Position numbers and translations under genes: made by a program. Under the pieces are notes generated by a model. The model saw nothing but the letters and a program-made list of their open reading frames with translations. It ran no database searches and was not told the origin of the DNA. A stretch of DNA of 64,000 bases from Polyangiaceae bacterium. Lineage in GTDB: Bacteria; Myxococcota_A; Polyangia; Polyangiales; Polyangiaceae. The stretch covers positions 186,001-250,000 of the forward strand of contig JACKEB010000012.1 of the NCBI GenBank assembly GCA_020633205.1, written 5' to 3'. Positions 16,754 through 26,317 of this stretch are shown here, one piece after another. Position 1 is the first letter of the stretch, and every line of letters starts with the position of its first letter.

Positions 16754-18067
16754 GTGGCTGACTCCAACGCTTCAACACCGCCGAGCTACCCGCCAGCAGA
16801 TCTTGCGCAAATGCAGGGCCGCTTGAAGTCCCTGGAGCATCCGCTGCCCGCCGGGATGCGGGATCGCCTGCCCGAAGACGCGCGCATCGAGTCCGAGCTC
16901 GGCGGGCGCTTGCGCGGCTGCTTTGAACTCTACGGTTACGAGCGGGTGAGCGCTCCAGCGTTCGAGTACGCCGATGTGTTGGTGCGCGGGCTCGGCGCTT
17001 TGGAGCCGCAGGAAGTGTTGCGCTTCGTCGAGCCCGAGACGGGCGAGGTGGTGGCGCTTCGACCAGACATGACCCCCCAGGTAGCCAGGCTCTTGGCCAC
17101 GCGCCTCGCGGACGCACCGTCGCCCGCGCGGCTCTGCTACCAGGGCTCCGTGTTGCGGCGTCCGCGCGAGCGTGCGCGGAAGCACCGGCAAATCCCTCAG
17201 GCGGGCATCGAATATGTGGGGCAGGGCGGTGTGGACGCCGATCTCGAGGTGCTCGAACTGGCGGTCGAATCCGTGCGGCGCGCCGGCTTGAAGGACTTCG
17301 TGATCGATTTGGGCCACGCCGCGATCGCGACGCCGCTGCTCGAGCGGGTACCGCGCGGATTGCGCGATGAGGTCGTCGAAGCCCTCTCGCTCAAGGACAG
17401 CTATCAGCTCGAACGGCTGGCGGGGCGCGCTGGGCTGTCAGCGGCAGAGCTCAAGGCACTGTGCGCTTTGCCTGAGCTGACCGGCGCAGAAGAGGTTTGG
17501 GAGCGTGCTGAGCGGGTGCTCGCAGGGACCGACGCGCTGAGCGGCTGCTTGGAACTCAAGGCGCTGTGGACGCGCGCTCAGGAGCTCGAGTGTGCGTTGG
17601 TCGTGGACCTCGGGGAGACTCGAGCGTTTCGCTACTACACGGGCTTTCTGTTTCAGCTCCTCGCGGAAGGGCCTGGCCGGGCGGTCGCGTCTGGTGGCCG
17701 CTACGACCGGCTACTCGCCCGTTTTGGGCAGGACCGGCCCGCGGCGGGCATGGCGGTCGACTTGGACAACTTGGCGTGGGCGCTCGCAGACGCTCAGCGC
17801 TCGCCTGGAGTTGGAACGCGCGTTCTCGTGTCCGCGTCGCCTCACGCGATTCAGCTGGTGCGCGCCCTGAGAAAGCTCGGCGTGGTGAGCGCCGTGGCGC
17901 CGGCCAGCGATCCCCTTGGGTACGCACATGCCTGGCGTTACACGCACTTGGTGGAAGGCTCGCCGAATGCACTCGAGCTGACTTGCCTCGGCTCGGGCGC
18001 GCGAAAGCAGATCACTGGCGGCGATGTCACAGAAACCGCGCGTGGGCTCTCCGCAGAACTCGACTGA
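16754..18067 (+). CDS. hisZ: ATP phosphoribosyltransferase regulatory subunit (HisRS paralogue)
   Basis: 437 residues from GTG 16754. It has the class II aaRS catalytic-core pattern (LPAGMRDRLPED, RLRGCFELYGYERV, ALRPDMTPQVARL, YYTGFLFQ, GGRYDRLL) but no clear HisRS anticodon-binding domain. It sits directly before purA, the classic hisZ-purA order. HisZ pairs with short-form HisG in the first step of histidine synthesis, so a short hisG is expected elsewhere. A degenerate HisS is the alternative. Confidence 0.88.
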   Translation: MADSNASTPPSYPPADLAQMQGRLKSLEHPLPAGMRDRLPEDARIESELGGRLRGCFELYGYERVSAPAFEYADVLVRGLGALEPQEVLRFVEPETGEVVALRPDMTPQVARLLATRLADAPSPARLCYQGSVLRRPRERARKHRQIPQAGIEYVGQGGVDADLEVLELAVESVRRAGLKDFVIDLGHAAIATPLLERVPRGLRDEVVEALSLKDSYQLERLAGRAGLSAAELKALCALPELTGAEEVWERAERVLAGTDALSGCLELKALWTRAQELECALVVDLGETRAFRYYTGFLFQLLAEGPGRAVASGGRYDRLLARFGQDRPAAGMAVDLDNLAWALADAQRSPGVGTRVLVSASPHAIQLVRALRKLGVVSAVAPASDPLGYAHAWRYTHLVEGSPNALELTCLGSGARKQITGGDVTETARGLSAELD

Positions 18068-18230
18068 GCGCCACGGCCCCTTGTGGTTTGAGGCTTTGGC
18101 CGCTAATACGGCTCCGCAACGAGCCAGGATTTTACCGGCTCTGTTGCCGCGCTCGCTCCCTGAGTGGGAATCGATCGCGTGAGACTCACGTTCGCCTCGC
18201 TCGAGGCGACCCCAGCAGGAGAACACGAGA

Positions 18231-19541
18231 ATGTCGTCCGTGGTGATCGTCGGTGCGCAGTGGGGTGACGAAGGCAAAGGCAAGATCGTCGACATCTACA
18301 CCGAGTTTGCCGAGATGGTCGTGCGCTACGCGGGCGGCCCGAACGCGGGTCATACACTCGTGATTGGCGACGAGAAGATCATCGTCCGCCTGCTACCGAG
18401 CGGCATCCTGCGCGAGAACACTCGCTGCGTGCTGGGGCAGGGCATGGTGGTGGATGTCGACGTGCTGCTCGGAGAGATCGACGAGCTCGAGCGTCGTGGT
18501 CACAAAGGCGTCGCCGAGCGCTTGCTGCTGTCGGATCGCGCCCACCTGATCATGCCGTATCACATCTTGGTCGACACGCTGCGCGAGTCGAGCGCGGCGG
18601 ACAAGGCGATCGGTACGACCAAGAAGGGCATTGGTCCTGCCTACGAAGACAAGGTGAAGCGGCTCGGCGTGCACGCCGGCATGCTCAAGGATCCGGCGCG
18701 GCTCGAGGCCAAGGTGAAGATGGCGCTCGAGGGCTGGGCTTCCACGATTCAGAGCCTGGGCGGCAAGTCGCCTGAGCTCAGCGAAGTGATGGCGCCGCTC
18801 CTCGCTGCGCGCGATCGCATCGTGAAGATGCTGGGTAACGCCTCGGTTGCGGTCGATCAGGCGATCAGGGACAAGACACGTGTGCTCTTCGAGGGCGCTC
18901 AAGGCACCTTGCTCGACGTCGACCACGGGACGTATCCGTTCGTGACCTCGAGTAACCCGGTCTCCGGCGGTGCGGCGATCGGCTCCGGAATCGGCCCGAA
19001 CCGCATCAACACAGTGATCGGCATCACGAAGGCCTACGCTACGCGCGTAGGAGCCGGGCCTTTCCCGACGGAACTGGATGACGCCGACGGCAAGCACCTG
19101 AGAGAGGTCGGAGCGGAGTTCGGCTCGGTCACTGGGCGACCCCGCCGCACGGGTTGGCTCGACATCCCTGCGCTGCGCTACGCTGCGCGGGTCAACGGGG
19201 TGGATGGTTGGGCGCTCACGAAGCTCGATGTGCTCACGGGCCTCTCACGCATTCGCGTGTGCGTGGCCTACGACACCCCCGATGGTCGCACCGAGGACTT
19301 CCCCATCGACCTCCTGGATGACCCCGGGCTCATCACCCCGGTTTACGAAGAGCTCGAAGGTTGGACGGAGGACTTGACCGGCGCTCAAGTGCTGAGCGAC
19401 TTGCCCGCCGCCGCGCGCGCTTACGTGCGCTTCATGGAAGAGCGTGCCGGGGTGCCGCTCTATCTGGTCAGCGTTGGGCCCCGCCGCCGCGAGACCATCG
19501 TGCTACACAATCCTTTCTTTGGGCGCGCCGACGCGCCCTGA
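18231..19541 (+). CDS. purA: Adenylosuccinate synthetase
   Basis: 436 residues from ATG 18231 with AGGAG upstream (18217-18221). It joins IMP and aspartate using GTP in the first step to AMP. Signature segments are QWGDEGKGK at the N-terminus, GGPNAGHT, GTTKKGIGPAYEDK and FEGAQGTLLDVDHGTYPFVT. Length and ends are normal. Confidence 0.98.
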   Translation: MSSVVIVGAQWGDEGKGKIVDIYTEFAEMVVRYAGGPNAGHTLVIGDEKIIVRLLPSGILRENTRCVLGQGMVVDVDVLLGEIDELERRGHKGVAERLLLSDRAHLIMPYHILVDTLRESSAADKAIGTTKKGIGPAYEDKVKRLGVHAGMLKDPARLEAKVKMALEGWASTIQSLGGKSPELSEVMAPLLAARDRIVKMLGNASVAVDQAIRDKTRVLFEGAQGTLLDVDHGTYPFVTSSNPVSGGAAIGSGIGPNRINTVIGITKAYATRVGAGPFPTELDDADGKHLREVGAEFGSVTGRPRRTGWLDIPALRYAARVNGVDGWALTKLDVLTGLSRIRVCVAYDTPDGRTEDFPIDLLDDPGLITPVYEELEGWTEDLTGAQVLSDLPAAARAYVRFMEERAGVPLYLVSVGPRRRETIVLHNPFFGRADAP

Positions 19542-19589
19542 GAGCGGACTAGGCTGGCGGGGCCGTGTCTCTGCCTTTAGTCTTTCCTC

Positions 19590-20480
19590 ATGTGGTGGGT
19601 GCTCGCGACGTTGCCGGTCGAGGTTCAAACCTTGGACGCTGCTCGCGAGTCCGCTCCGCGACCCATCGAGTGTCGACCGGCGCGTACCGAGTCGCGGCGC
19701 TCCCTGTGGACCAACGCGCGCCAGCCGAGCCTTGCGAGCTACTGCCGCTGGCTGGCTCGCGGCTATTCCACATTGCGCCAGGATCCTCGCACTGCCCTGG
19801 AAGCCGCTGACAAGGCCGCCAAGCTGCGGCCCAAGTTTGCTGCGCCGCACTGGCTGGCGGGGCAAGCGCTAATTGCTATCGGGCGCCTTTCGGATGCCGA
19901 GCAGCGCTTCGACCAAGGCTTCAAGCTCGAACCGGCTGGACCCAGCGCGCCCGCGCAGCTCCAGGACGCGGCGCGGATTGCTTTTCTGCGTGGTAAATCG
20001 GTCCAGGCTCTCGAGCTGTACCGGCGTCTGGTCCCGCAAGCGTCGCTGCTCTCGAGCCAGGTGCGGCGACACGCGCTGTTCGTCGAAGCAGCGCTCGTGC
20101 GCATGGCCGCGGGTGAGCTGGATATCGCCGCGAACTACCTCGCTGAGGCGCGTCAGCGGCGCGGCGCACCTGGCTTCTCGAGCTTCGTACTCGGCGCGCT
20201 CGCGCTGGTGCTCGACCGCCAAGGGCGAACCGCGGAGGCCCAGGCCGTTGCCAAGGAGGCAGGCGGTCCAGGGGTGCTGCTCCGTCAGCTTCAGTACCTG
20301 AAGCACGGCAAGCTCAGCTTGCTAGCGTCATTGCCTCATGTGCCAGAAGCGGAGTTACACGCCATGGCTGCGGTGCTGGCGGAGTCCTCGGAGCAAGCAA
20401 AAGAGCAGTGGCGCGCGTACCTGAAGAGCGCGCCCAAGGACGACCGCTGGCGTAGCCACGCGGAAAAGAAAGTGAAATAG
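19590..20480 (+). CDS. TPR-repeat protein
   Basis: 296 residues from ATG 19590. The first 20 residues are weakly hydrophobic (MWWVLATLPVEVQTLDAA), possibly an export signal. Residues 60-240 are tandem Ala/Leu helices of TPR form (ALEAADKAAKLRPKFAAPHW, GRLSDAEQRFDQGFKLEP). The next gene, another TPR protein, starts 9 bases after the stop. Function unknown; likely an envelope assembly or scaffold pair. Confidence 0.75.
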   Translation: MWWVLATLPVEVQTLDAARESAPRPIECRPARTESRRSLWTNARQPSLASYCRWLARGYSTLRQDPRTALEAADKAAKLRPKFAAPHWLAGQALIAIGRLSDAEQRFDQGFKLEPAGPSAPAQLQDAARIAFLRGKSVQALELYRRLVPQASLLSSQVRRHALFVEAALVRMAAGELDIAANYLAEARQRRGAPGFSSFVLGALALVLDRQGRTAEAQAVAKEAGGPGVLLRQLQYLKHGKLSLLASLPHVPEAELHAMAAVLAESSEQAKEQWRAYLKSAPKDDRWRSHAEKKVK

Positions 20481-20488
20481 GTCGCCGC

Positions 20489-21562
20489 GTGTTGCGTAGG
20501 CTGACTTGGATTTGGGGGTTAGGCGCGCTGTTCTGGGCGCTGCCGTCCTCCGCAGAGCCAAGTCTATGGGAAGCAGCGCGGGACCCCCAAGCCGCCGTCG
20601 CAGAAAAAAGCTACGAAGGCGCCCAGCGCATGTTCGCCCGCTCCCTCGAAGCGGAGCGCTTTTCCACTCGCAGCGCGAAGAACCTGGAGCGCGCCTCGCT
20701 GGCCCTCGCCGAGCTCGCAGAAGGCCATGGGAGCGCCGAGGTCGACTACTTCCTCGGACACTTGCTCAGCCTGGGGCCGGACTTGAAGCGCGCCGAGACA
20801 GTGTTGCGGCGGGCGCTGGCCCGCGACCCAGCGTCGCCGCTCGCGCGCCGCGCGTGGTTCGACCTGGGGATCCTGCGCGCGAAAGCGGGGGACAGCAAAG
20901 GGGAATACGATAGCTACACGCGCGCTCTCGACACCAGCTGGGAGCGCGGGCTACGCGGCAACCTGTACCTCAACCGTGCGGAATCGGCGATGGTACAGGG
21001 GCGCCTGACCGACGCACTGCGGGACTACCAGCAGGCGGTCAAGATCGGCAACGAACCTTCGCTTCAGGCGCTGGCCTACTGGGGGATCTCCATCGTTCAA
21101 GACCGACTCGGAGATCTACCTGCGGCGCTGCAGGCAGCGACCCTAGCGACGAAAATCTATCCCGGCGCGCTGGACCTGCCGAGTGTGTTCTTCGTACCGC
21201 GCTATGACATCCACTACTACCGAGCGCTGACCTGGATGGCTCTGGCGAAAGATGCGGCCGGCGCAGGAGGGCGCGCGGAGGGCTACGCGCGAGCGAGCCA
21301 GGCCTGGGAGGCTTACCTCGCGGAAGCGGTACCAGCGAAAGCTGAGTGGGTGGTCAACGCGCGCCTTCACTTGAAGACAACGGAGCGCGAGCGCAAAGCC
21401 GCCGAGAAGGAACTTGCGAAGAGCGGGAAGCAAGCGGCGCCGAACGCCCGTCCCTTCGCGTTGCCGCCGCCCCTACGAGGCACGCCTAAGTCCGTCCCGC
21501 CTAAGGGCGCTGCGCCTAAGGGAACTGCGCCTGCCAAGCGGAAGCCCACGCTGAAGCCCTGA
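20489..21562 (+). CDS. Exported TPR-repeat protein
   Basis: 357 residues from GTG 20489. A signal peptide (MLRRLTWIWGLGALFWALPSSAEP) precedes TPR-like helices over about residues 35-290 (LGHLLSLGPDLKRAETVLRR, GNLYLNRAESAMVQGRLTDA). The tail is basic and Pro-rich with repeated PPKGAAPKG units. Downstream of the preceding TPR gene by 9 bases. The 3' end of the gene runs into a 16-bp direct repeat that includes the stop codon. Confidence 0.78.
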   Translation: MLRRLTWIWGLGALFWALPSSAEPSLWEAARDPQAAVAEKSYEGAQRMFARSLEAERFSTRSAKNLERASLALAELAEGHGSAEVDYFLGHLLSLGPDLKRAETVLRRALARDPASPLARRAWFDLGILRAKAGDSKGEYDSYTRALDTSWERGLRGNLYLNRAESAMVQGRLTDALRDYQQAVKIGNEPSLQALAYWGISIVQDRLGDLPAALQAATLATKIYPGALDLPSVFFVPRYDIHYYRALTWMALAKDAAGAGGRAEGYARASQAWEAYLAEAVPAKAEWVVNARLHLKTTERERKAAEKELAKSGKQAAPNARPFALPPPLRGTPKSVPPKGAAPKGTAPAKRKPTLKP

Positions 21563-21594
21563 GGCGCTGGAGCCCTGAGGCGCTGGAGCCCTGA
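21555..21594. repeat. 16-bp direct repeat over a stop codon
   Basis: AGCCCTGAGGCGCTGG occurs at 21555-21570 and 21571-21586, then AGCCCTGA begins a third copy. Each copy includes the TGA that ends the upstream TPR gene, so the coding end has been duplicated into the intergenic space, resembling the repeat at 35711. Confidence 0.85.
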
Positions 21595-21630
21595 CCCCGC
21601 AGCGTTGCCGGCAAGCGCCGCCCTCGCCAG

Positions 21631-22749
21631 CTACGCAGCTTCCGGCAGCTCCTCACGCTGACGTAGGACGCGACGAGCACCGTCTACGTCCTCCACGGCG
21701 AGCAGCACCGGACGCAAATACGGGGTGCGCTCGAGCTCTCCAAACGCCCCGCTCGCCTCAACGGCGCGAGCCCGAGGTCCATCGAGCACGAGGAATAGAT
21801 CCGTCACGCCCGCGGCCTGCCCTGGCGCGTCGATCACATCGACGATGCGATCCCGATCCAAGTGCAGCTCTTCGTGGCCGCGCTGGATTAGCACCCGGCG
21901 GTTGGTCACGAGGTAGCGAGTGTTGCTGACGAGCCGCCAGGCCTTGAGGCAAGCCTCGTTCAGCGCGTAGCCCGAGAGACCCAACAGCAAGCCCAGCGAA
22001 AGTGTGAGCGCGAGCCCGATGGCGATGAGCGGGGCGACTTCAATGCCCGCGCCCGAGAGCGACCCGATGAGCCGCGGTAGTCGGGACAAGATGCGACCCG
22101 CCGAGCCGAGCAGCAACACGGCGATCAACATCAGCCCGATCTGTCGCTGTCCGCGCGGCAACAGCGCTCGCCACGAGCGGCGTGGGCGCGCGGTCCAGAG
22201 CACGCGCTCTGCGGGATCCAAGCGCTGAGTCAGCGGGCGATCGCCGAGCCCGGCAGGCACGGTGGTTTCCACGCCTCGAACGATGGCCCAAACCCGATCC
22301 GGCGCCGTGACTCCGCTCAGCCGTAGGGTGAGCCGGCGGTGCAGCGCGCCGGTGGGCACGGCACGCACGAGCTCCAAGTCGCCCACCCCAGGCTGGCGCG
22401 GATCCCAGAAAATGCGGGCAAAGCTGATCGAACGGATCTCGATGGTGCGGCGGAAGCGACCCCGCTGCCAGATCACGTGGCTCTCGGTGACCGTGTAGCG
22501 CATCTGGCTGAGCCACCAGCGCGGCAGCTCTATCGCGGCGATCCCCACGGCAAGACTAAACGCCGCGAAGAGCAGCGTGGGCAAAGCGGCGACGTGCAGC
22601 GCTAGCTTGGCCGCGAGCACGAAGCTCAGCGCGCAGGCCGTGGCGACGAAGGCCAGCGCGGCGACCGCCCGATACGCAACGGGCAGCCGCGCGTACCGGG
22701 CTTCGCCGGTCCACACGATGGTTCCTCCGAACAGTGAGTCTCGCCCCAT
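21631..22749 (-). CDS. Bacterial PH-domain (bPH2) membrane protein
   Basis: 372 residues when started at ATG 22749 (MGRDSLFGGTIVWTGEARYA); the frame stays open to 22839 and no start has a good ribosome site. Two PH-like modules are each built as WTGEA/LWTARP lead, two hydrophobic helices, then RYTVTESHVIWQRG and RYLVTNRRVLIQRG. The paired helices lie at about residues 30-75 and 205-260. The YdbT/bPH2 family sits in the inner membrane with cytoplasmic PH folds; function unknown. Confidence 0.78.
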   Translation of the reverse strand: MGRDSLFGGTIVWTGEARYARLPVAYRAVAALAFVATACALSFVLAAKLALHVAALPTLLFAAFSLAVGIAAIELPRWWLSQMRYTVTESHVIWQRGRFRRTIEIRSISFARIFWDPRQPGVGDLELVRAVPTGALHRRLTLRLSGVTAPDRVWAIVRGVETTVPAGLGDRPLTQRLDPAERVLWTARPRRSWRALLPRGQRQIGLMLIAVLLLGSAGRILSRLPRLIGSLSGAGIEVAPLIAIGLALTLSLGLLLGLSGYALNEACLKAWRLVSNTRYLVTNRRVLIQRGHEELHLDRDRIVDVIDAPGQAAGVTDLFLVLDGPRARAVEASGAFGELERTPYLRPVLLAVEDVDGARRVLRQREELPEAA

Positions 22750-23024
22750 GTTTGGCCTGTGGGAGTTTAGACGCGCAACAACACCAAAACTTGAGGTCCC
22801 GAGCTGGGTTCGTCCAGCCTCAGTATGATTTTCTGCCAACGCTGCAGCTCAATGCCGCCAATCTCCGACAGTTAGAGGTGGCGCAGCGTTGGGGCGAAAC
22901 GCGCACAAATGGGCGTGGGCCCGCGTCCGTGGTGCTGTGGGGGAGCGAGTCGGGTAGGTGCTTTCCCTACCGCCGCAACACGCTGCGGGAACAGGCACGG
23001 CAGGCCAAGCTTTGATAGGCGCGG

Positions 23025-24167
23025 TTAGTTGATTGGTGAGACGAACACGAGCTCGATGCGCGCGTTCTTCTGGGCGGCGCCGCGCAGCTTGCTCGGCACG
23101 AGGGGTAGGCGATCGCCGATACCGCGAGCTTCCACCTTGGGAGCGCCGAGATCGCTCAACGTCTTCGCGAGCTCCGTCGCCTTGGCGTCTGCCGCGCCTT
23201 CGTGGACGGAGATCAGCAGCGGGAAGCGGGGGTTCGCTTTGGCGACCTTGGCCAGCGCTTCGAGGCGCTCCTTCGCGTCTTTTGCGAGCTTGTTGCCTTG
23301 ATAGAGGCCGCGCAGGGTCACCACGATGCCGCGGTCATCGCGGTGAGGCTCGAGACCGCCGCGATCACTCAGCGCCTTGAGCAGCTCGTCCTGCTCAGAG
23401 GACGCGCGGGCCTCCGCGGTGGCTGCGCGGCGGGCCAGAGTGAGCTGCTTCAAGCAAGCGCTGCGCAGCTTGATCGCGTCGTCGATGGGAGCAGGCTTCG
23501 GGGACTTCTCGAGCGCCTTGGCGAGCGCGTCCACGCCTTCGATGCTCGACTTGATGTCTTTGGTGTCCGGCGCGATGAGCCACGCGGAAACGCACAACAG
23601 CCGGGCTTGCGCCGCCAAGGCGCGGGAGGCCTCCAGGCGGGCCGCTTCGCGGTCGGCGGATGCAGGCTCGTTTGGGGTGAGGGGCACGGCGTCTCGCGCC
23701 ACCTTGAGCTTCAGCTCTAGCGCTTCGGCCTCGCGAGCGACTTCAGCTTGCTGCGTATCGAGCTTGCCCAGGTCGCCTTGGGCCTTTGCGAGGTCTGCTT
23801 TGACCTTGGCCAGGCGATTTTCAGCGCGGGACAGGCGCACGAGCACGAACGCGTGGGAGTAAGCCGCGATGGCCCTTTCCGCGAGGATCTCCGCGGCGGC
23901 CTGGTCGCCGTCTTCGAACGCCTGATCGGCTTCTGCACGCAGCTTTTCGGCGTGGGCGAAGGCCTGAGGCGCTTCGGCCTTGGCGTCGATTGCCTTCGGC
24001 CCAACGGCGACCTCGTCCGCTTGTCCCAGTACGGGCGGGCGCGGACCGCTAGCGCAGCTGATGAGCGCGACGGCGCTGCCCAGCACGAGCAGGCGACGTG
24101 GTGTCAGGCTCAGGCGAGGGAACAACGAGCCTAACCCCCAAACGCGACGGCTACTGGTGCGGCTCAT
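23025..24167 (-). CDS. Lipoprotein with coiled coil and OmpA-like C-terminus
   Basis: 380 residues from ATG 24167 (the frame extends further but is unlike a protein). A signal peptide ends in the lipobox LISC, so it is likely an outer- or inner-membrane lipoprotein. Residues 60-190 are helical with heptad character (AKVKADLAKAQGDLGKLDTQ). The last 100 residues (GIVVTLRGLYQGNKL, LLISVHEGAADA, NARIELVFV) follow the OmpA peptidoglycan-binding fold loosely. Its ATG overlaps the stop of the preceding gene by one base. Confidence 0.78.
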   Translation of the reverse strand: MSRTSSRRVWGLGSLFPRLSLTPRRLLVLGSAVALISCASGPRPPVLGQADEVAVGPKAIDAKAEAPQAFAHAEKLRAEADQAFEDGDQAAAEILAERAIAAYSHAFVLVRLSRAENRLAKVKADLAKAQGDLGKLDTQQAEVAREAEALELKLKVARDAVPLTPNEPASADREAARLEASRALAAQARLLCVSAWLIAPDTKDIKSSIEGVDALAKALEKSPKPAPIDDAIKLRSACLKQLTLARRAATAEARASSEQDELLKALSDRGGLEPHRDDRGIVVTLRGLYQGNKLAKDAKERLEALAKVAKANPRFPLLISVHEGAADAKATELAKTLSDLGAPKVEARGIGDRLPLVPSKLRGAAQKNARIELVFVSPIN

Positions 24168-24688
24168 CACTTGGCCTCCTTCGCGGCGGGGGCCTTGGTT
24201 GCTGGTGCCTTGGCGGCCTTTGGATCGGGTTTGGCGGCCTTGGGATCCGGCTCGGTCTTCGGTTCCTCGAAGTCCTTCAGCTTGCCCTTGGCGCGCTCGC
24301 GACGCGCGATGGTCTCCTCCAGCAGTGCCTGGGCGCGGAGCTTCTTCGTCTCCACAGCCTTCAAGTCCTTCGCGAGCTTGTCGACTTCGCCTTCGGACTT
24401 CGCCGCGCGAGTCAGATCCCCAGCAGTTGCCGCCCACTCGAAGGCGACCCCTTCGCTCAGCTCGGCGTGCTCGAGGTCACTCGAGGCGCGCATGTCGTCC
24501 GCGCGCTTGAGCGCCGCCTTCGCGTTCTTGACCGGCTCGGCCACCAGCTTCGGATCCGCGGAGCTGAGCCCGCCCAAGAGCTGCTCGGCGCGAGCGCGAT
24601 CACCGCTCTCCCGCGCAGCGTAAGCCGCTCCACTGACGATCAGGACCAGCGCCGCAATCAGCGGCGGCTTCACTCGGATGGCTCGCAC
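24167..24688 (-). CDS. Exported helical protein paired with OmpA-like lipoprotein
   Basis: 173 residues if started at GTG 24688; GTG 24673 and ATG 24895 are in the same frame. The 24688 start gives a signal peptide (MRAIRVKPPLIAALVLIVSGAAYA). The mature part is a charged helical region (DRARAEQLLGGL, LKAVETKKLRAQALLEETIA) ending in an Ala/Lys/Pro tail. Stop overlaps the next start (TGATG), so the two proteins are probably made together and may interact in the periplasm. Confidence 0.65.
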   Translation of the reverse strand: MRAIRVKPPLIAALVLIVSGAAYAARESGDRARAEQLLGGLSSADPKLVAEPVKNAKAALKRADDMRASSDLEHAELSEGVAFEWAATAGDLTRAAKSEGEVDKLAKDLKAVETKKLRAQALLEETIARRERAKGKLKDFEEPKTEPDPKAAKPDPKAAKAPATKAPAAKEAK

Positions 24689-24881
24689 CGGCGGACTCAG
24701 CCACGAGCCGGCCGCAACGTCAAGTGTCCGGCCGGGGTGGGCGCCCGCTGAGCGGGGTTCTCGGTTGTCCCCGAAGGGCACATTGAGCGAGCGCCTGGCG
24801 GCCGCTGGGCCCGCGCCGAGGTCGCTCCGCCGGTTGGCTGAAGCGCTCGCAGAACCCGCTGTGGTCGTGTACGACTCGGCC

Positions 24882-25334
24882 ATGGCGGAGAGCAAGGCGA
24901 GGGTTGGGTGGGATCAGTACTTCATGGAGATCGCGCGCCAGGTGGCCACGCGCTCCACTTGCAGCCGTAAGCACGTCGGCGCGGTCATCGTGCGCGACAA
25001 GATGCTGCTGGCGACGGGCTATAACGGTTCGATCCGCGGCCTCGATCACTGCGACGACGCGGGGCACATGATGGAAGACGGTCACTGTGTGCGCACAGTC
25101 CATGCGGAAGCAAACGCGATCGTCCAGGCGGCTCGCAACGGAGTGCGCATCGACAGCGCCGACATCTATGTGACAGCGTCGCCTTGCTTTGGCTGCTTCA
25201 AGCTGATCGCCAACTCTGGCATCACCCGCATTTGCTTCGGCGAGTTCTACCGCGACGAGCGCATCTTCACGCTGAGTAATCAGCTCGGCATCACCCTCGA
25301 CCACATCAAGCTGGGTGAGGAGTCTGCCACGTGA
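24882..25334 (+). CDS. Deoxycytidylate (dCMP) deaminase
   Basis: 150 residues from ATG 24882. It contains the zinc deaminase motifs VHAEANAI (His and catalytic Glu) and SPCFGCFKLI (two Cys ligands), plus the ComEB/dCMP-deaminase segments GYNGSIRGL and DHCDDAGH. It converts dCMP to dUMP for thymidylate supply. The stop overlaps the GTG start of ddl by 4 bases. Confidence 0.9.
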   Translation: MAESKARVGWDQYFMEIARQVATRSTCSRKHVGAVIVRDKMLLATGYNGSIRGLDHCDDAGHMMEDGHCVRTVHAEANAIVQAARNGVRIDSADIYVTASPCFGCFKLIANSGITRICFGEFYRDERIFTLSNQLGITLDHIKLGEESAT

Positions 25335-26317
25335 CGTCACGCATCGCGGTCGTGTGCGGTGGCCCTTCGAGTGAAGCTGCGGTGAGCCGTGCGTCGGGGC
25401 GCGGTGTTCAGGCGGCGCTGATCAAGGCGGGCTACGAGGCCGAGCTTTTGGAGCTGGGGCGTGAGCTACCCGCAGCGCTGCTCGCCGGCCATTTCGACGC
25501 GGTGTTCCCGACCACGCACGGTCCGCTGGGGGAGGACGGCTGCCTGCAAGGGCTGCTCGAGGTGCTGGGCGTGCCCTACGTGGGCTCCGGAGTGCTCGGA
25601 AGCGCCACCGCGGCGAGCAAGCCTGCTGCCAAGCGCTGTTTCCGCGAGGCAGGGCTACCGGTTGCGCCAGAGCGCGTGGTGAAGCAGAGCGAGCTCGAGG
25701 CGCTCGACTGTGACGCGGTGATCGCGGAGCTTGGACCCGCCGTGGTGGTCAAGCCGTCGGGCGGCGGCTCCTCGATCGGTGTGCAACGGCTCGCGGAAGG
25801 CAGCGACGGCGCGGCTTTGCGCGAAGCCTTGCAGCGCTCCTTCGAAGTCGACTCCGAGGCGCTGATCGAGCGCTTCGTTACCGGGCTTGAAGTGACCTGT
25901 GGCGTGCTCGAGGGCGACGCCGGTCCGGTGGCTTTCTCCCCGACGCTGATCCACAGTAACGCCGCGGAGTGGTACGACTTCAAGTCGCGCTACGGTACCG
26001 GTGGCAGCCGCCACGAGTGCCCAGCTCCATTGCCTCTCGCGCGCCTCGGCCGCATCCAGAGCGTTGCCGTTGCGGCGTTTAAGTCTGTTTCCGCGCGGGA
26101 CCTTGGGCGCATGGATTTCGTGGTGCCCGCGGACCCCGACGTCGACGTCACGCTGCTCGAGGTGAACACGCTACCTGGGATGACCGCCACGAGCCTCTAC
26201 CCGGAGGCCGCGGGTGTTGCCGGTATCGATTTCCCAGAACTCTGCCGGCGCCTCGTGGAGCGCGCCAAGTCGCGGCCAGCGCGCTACGTGCCTGAAGAAG
26301 TGCCGCTGCCGGATTGA
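25331..26317 (+). CDS. ddl: D-alanine--D-alanine ligase
   Basis: 328 residues from GTG 25331 (GTGA overlap). The ATP-grasp enzyme joins two D-Ala for peptidoglycan. Visible are VVCGGPSSEAAVS at the N-terminus, PTTHGPLGEDGCLQGLLEVL, VVVKPSGGGSSIGV, and LLEVNTLPGMTATSLYP at the metal/ATP site. The 3' end overlaps the converging PilZ-like gene by 34 bases. Confidence 0.95.
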   Translation: MTSRIAVVCGGPSSEAAVSRASGRGVQAALIKAGYEAELLELGRELPAALLAGHFDAVFPTTHGPLGEDGCLQGLLEVLGVPYVGSGVLGSATAASKPAAKRCFREAGLPVAPERVVKQSELEALDCDAVIAELGPAVVVKPSGGGSSIGVQRLAEGSDGAALREALQRSFEVDSEALIERFVTGLEVTCGVLEGDAGPVAFSPTLIHSNAAEWYDFKSRYGTGGSRHECPAPLPLARLGRIQSVAVAAFKSVSARDLGRMDFVVPADPDVDVTLLEVNTLPGMTATSLYPEAAGVAGIDFPELCRRLVERAKSRPARYVPEEVPLPD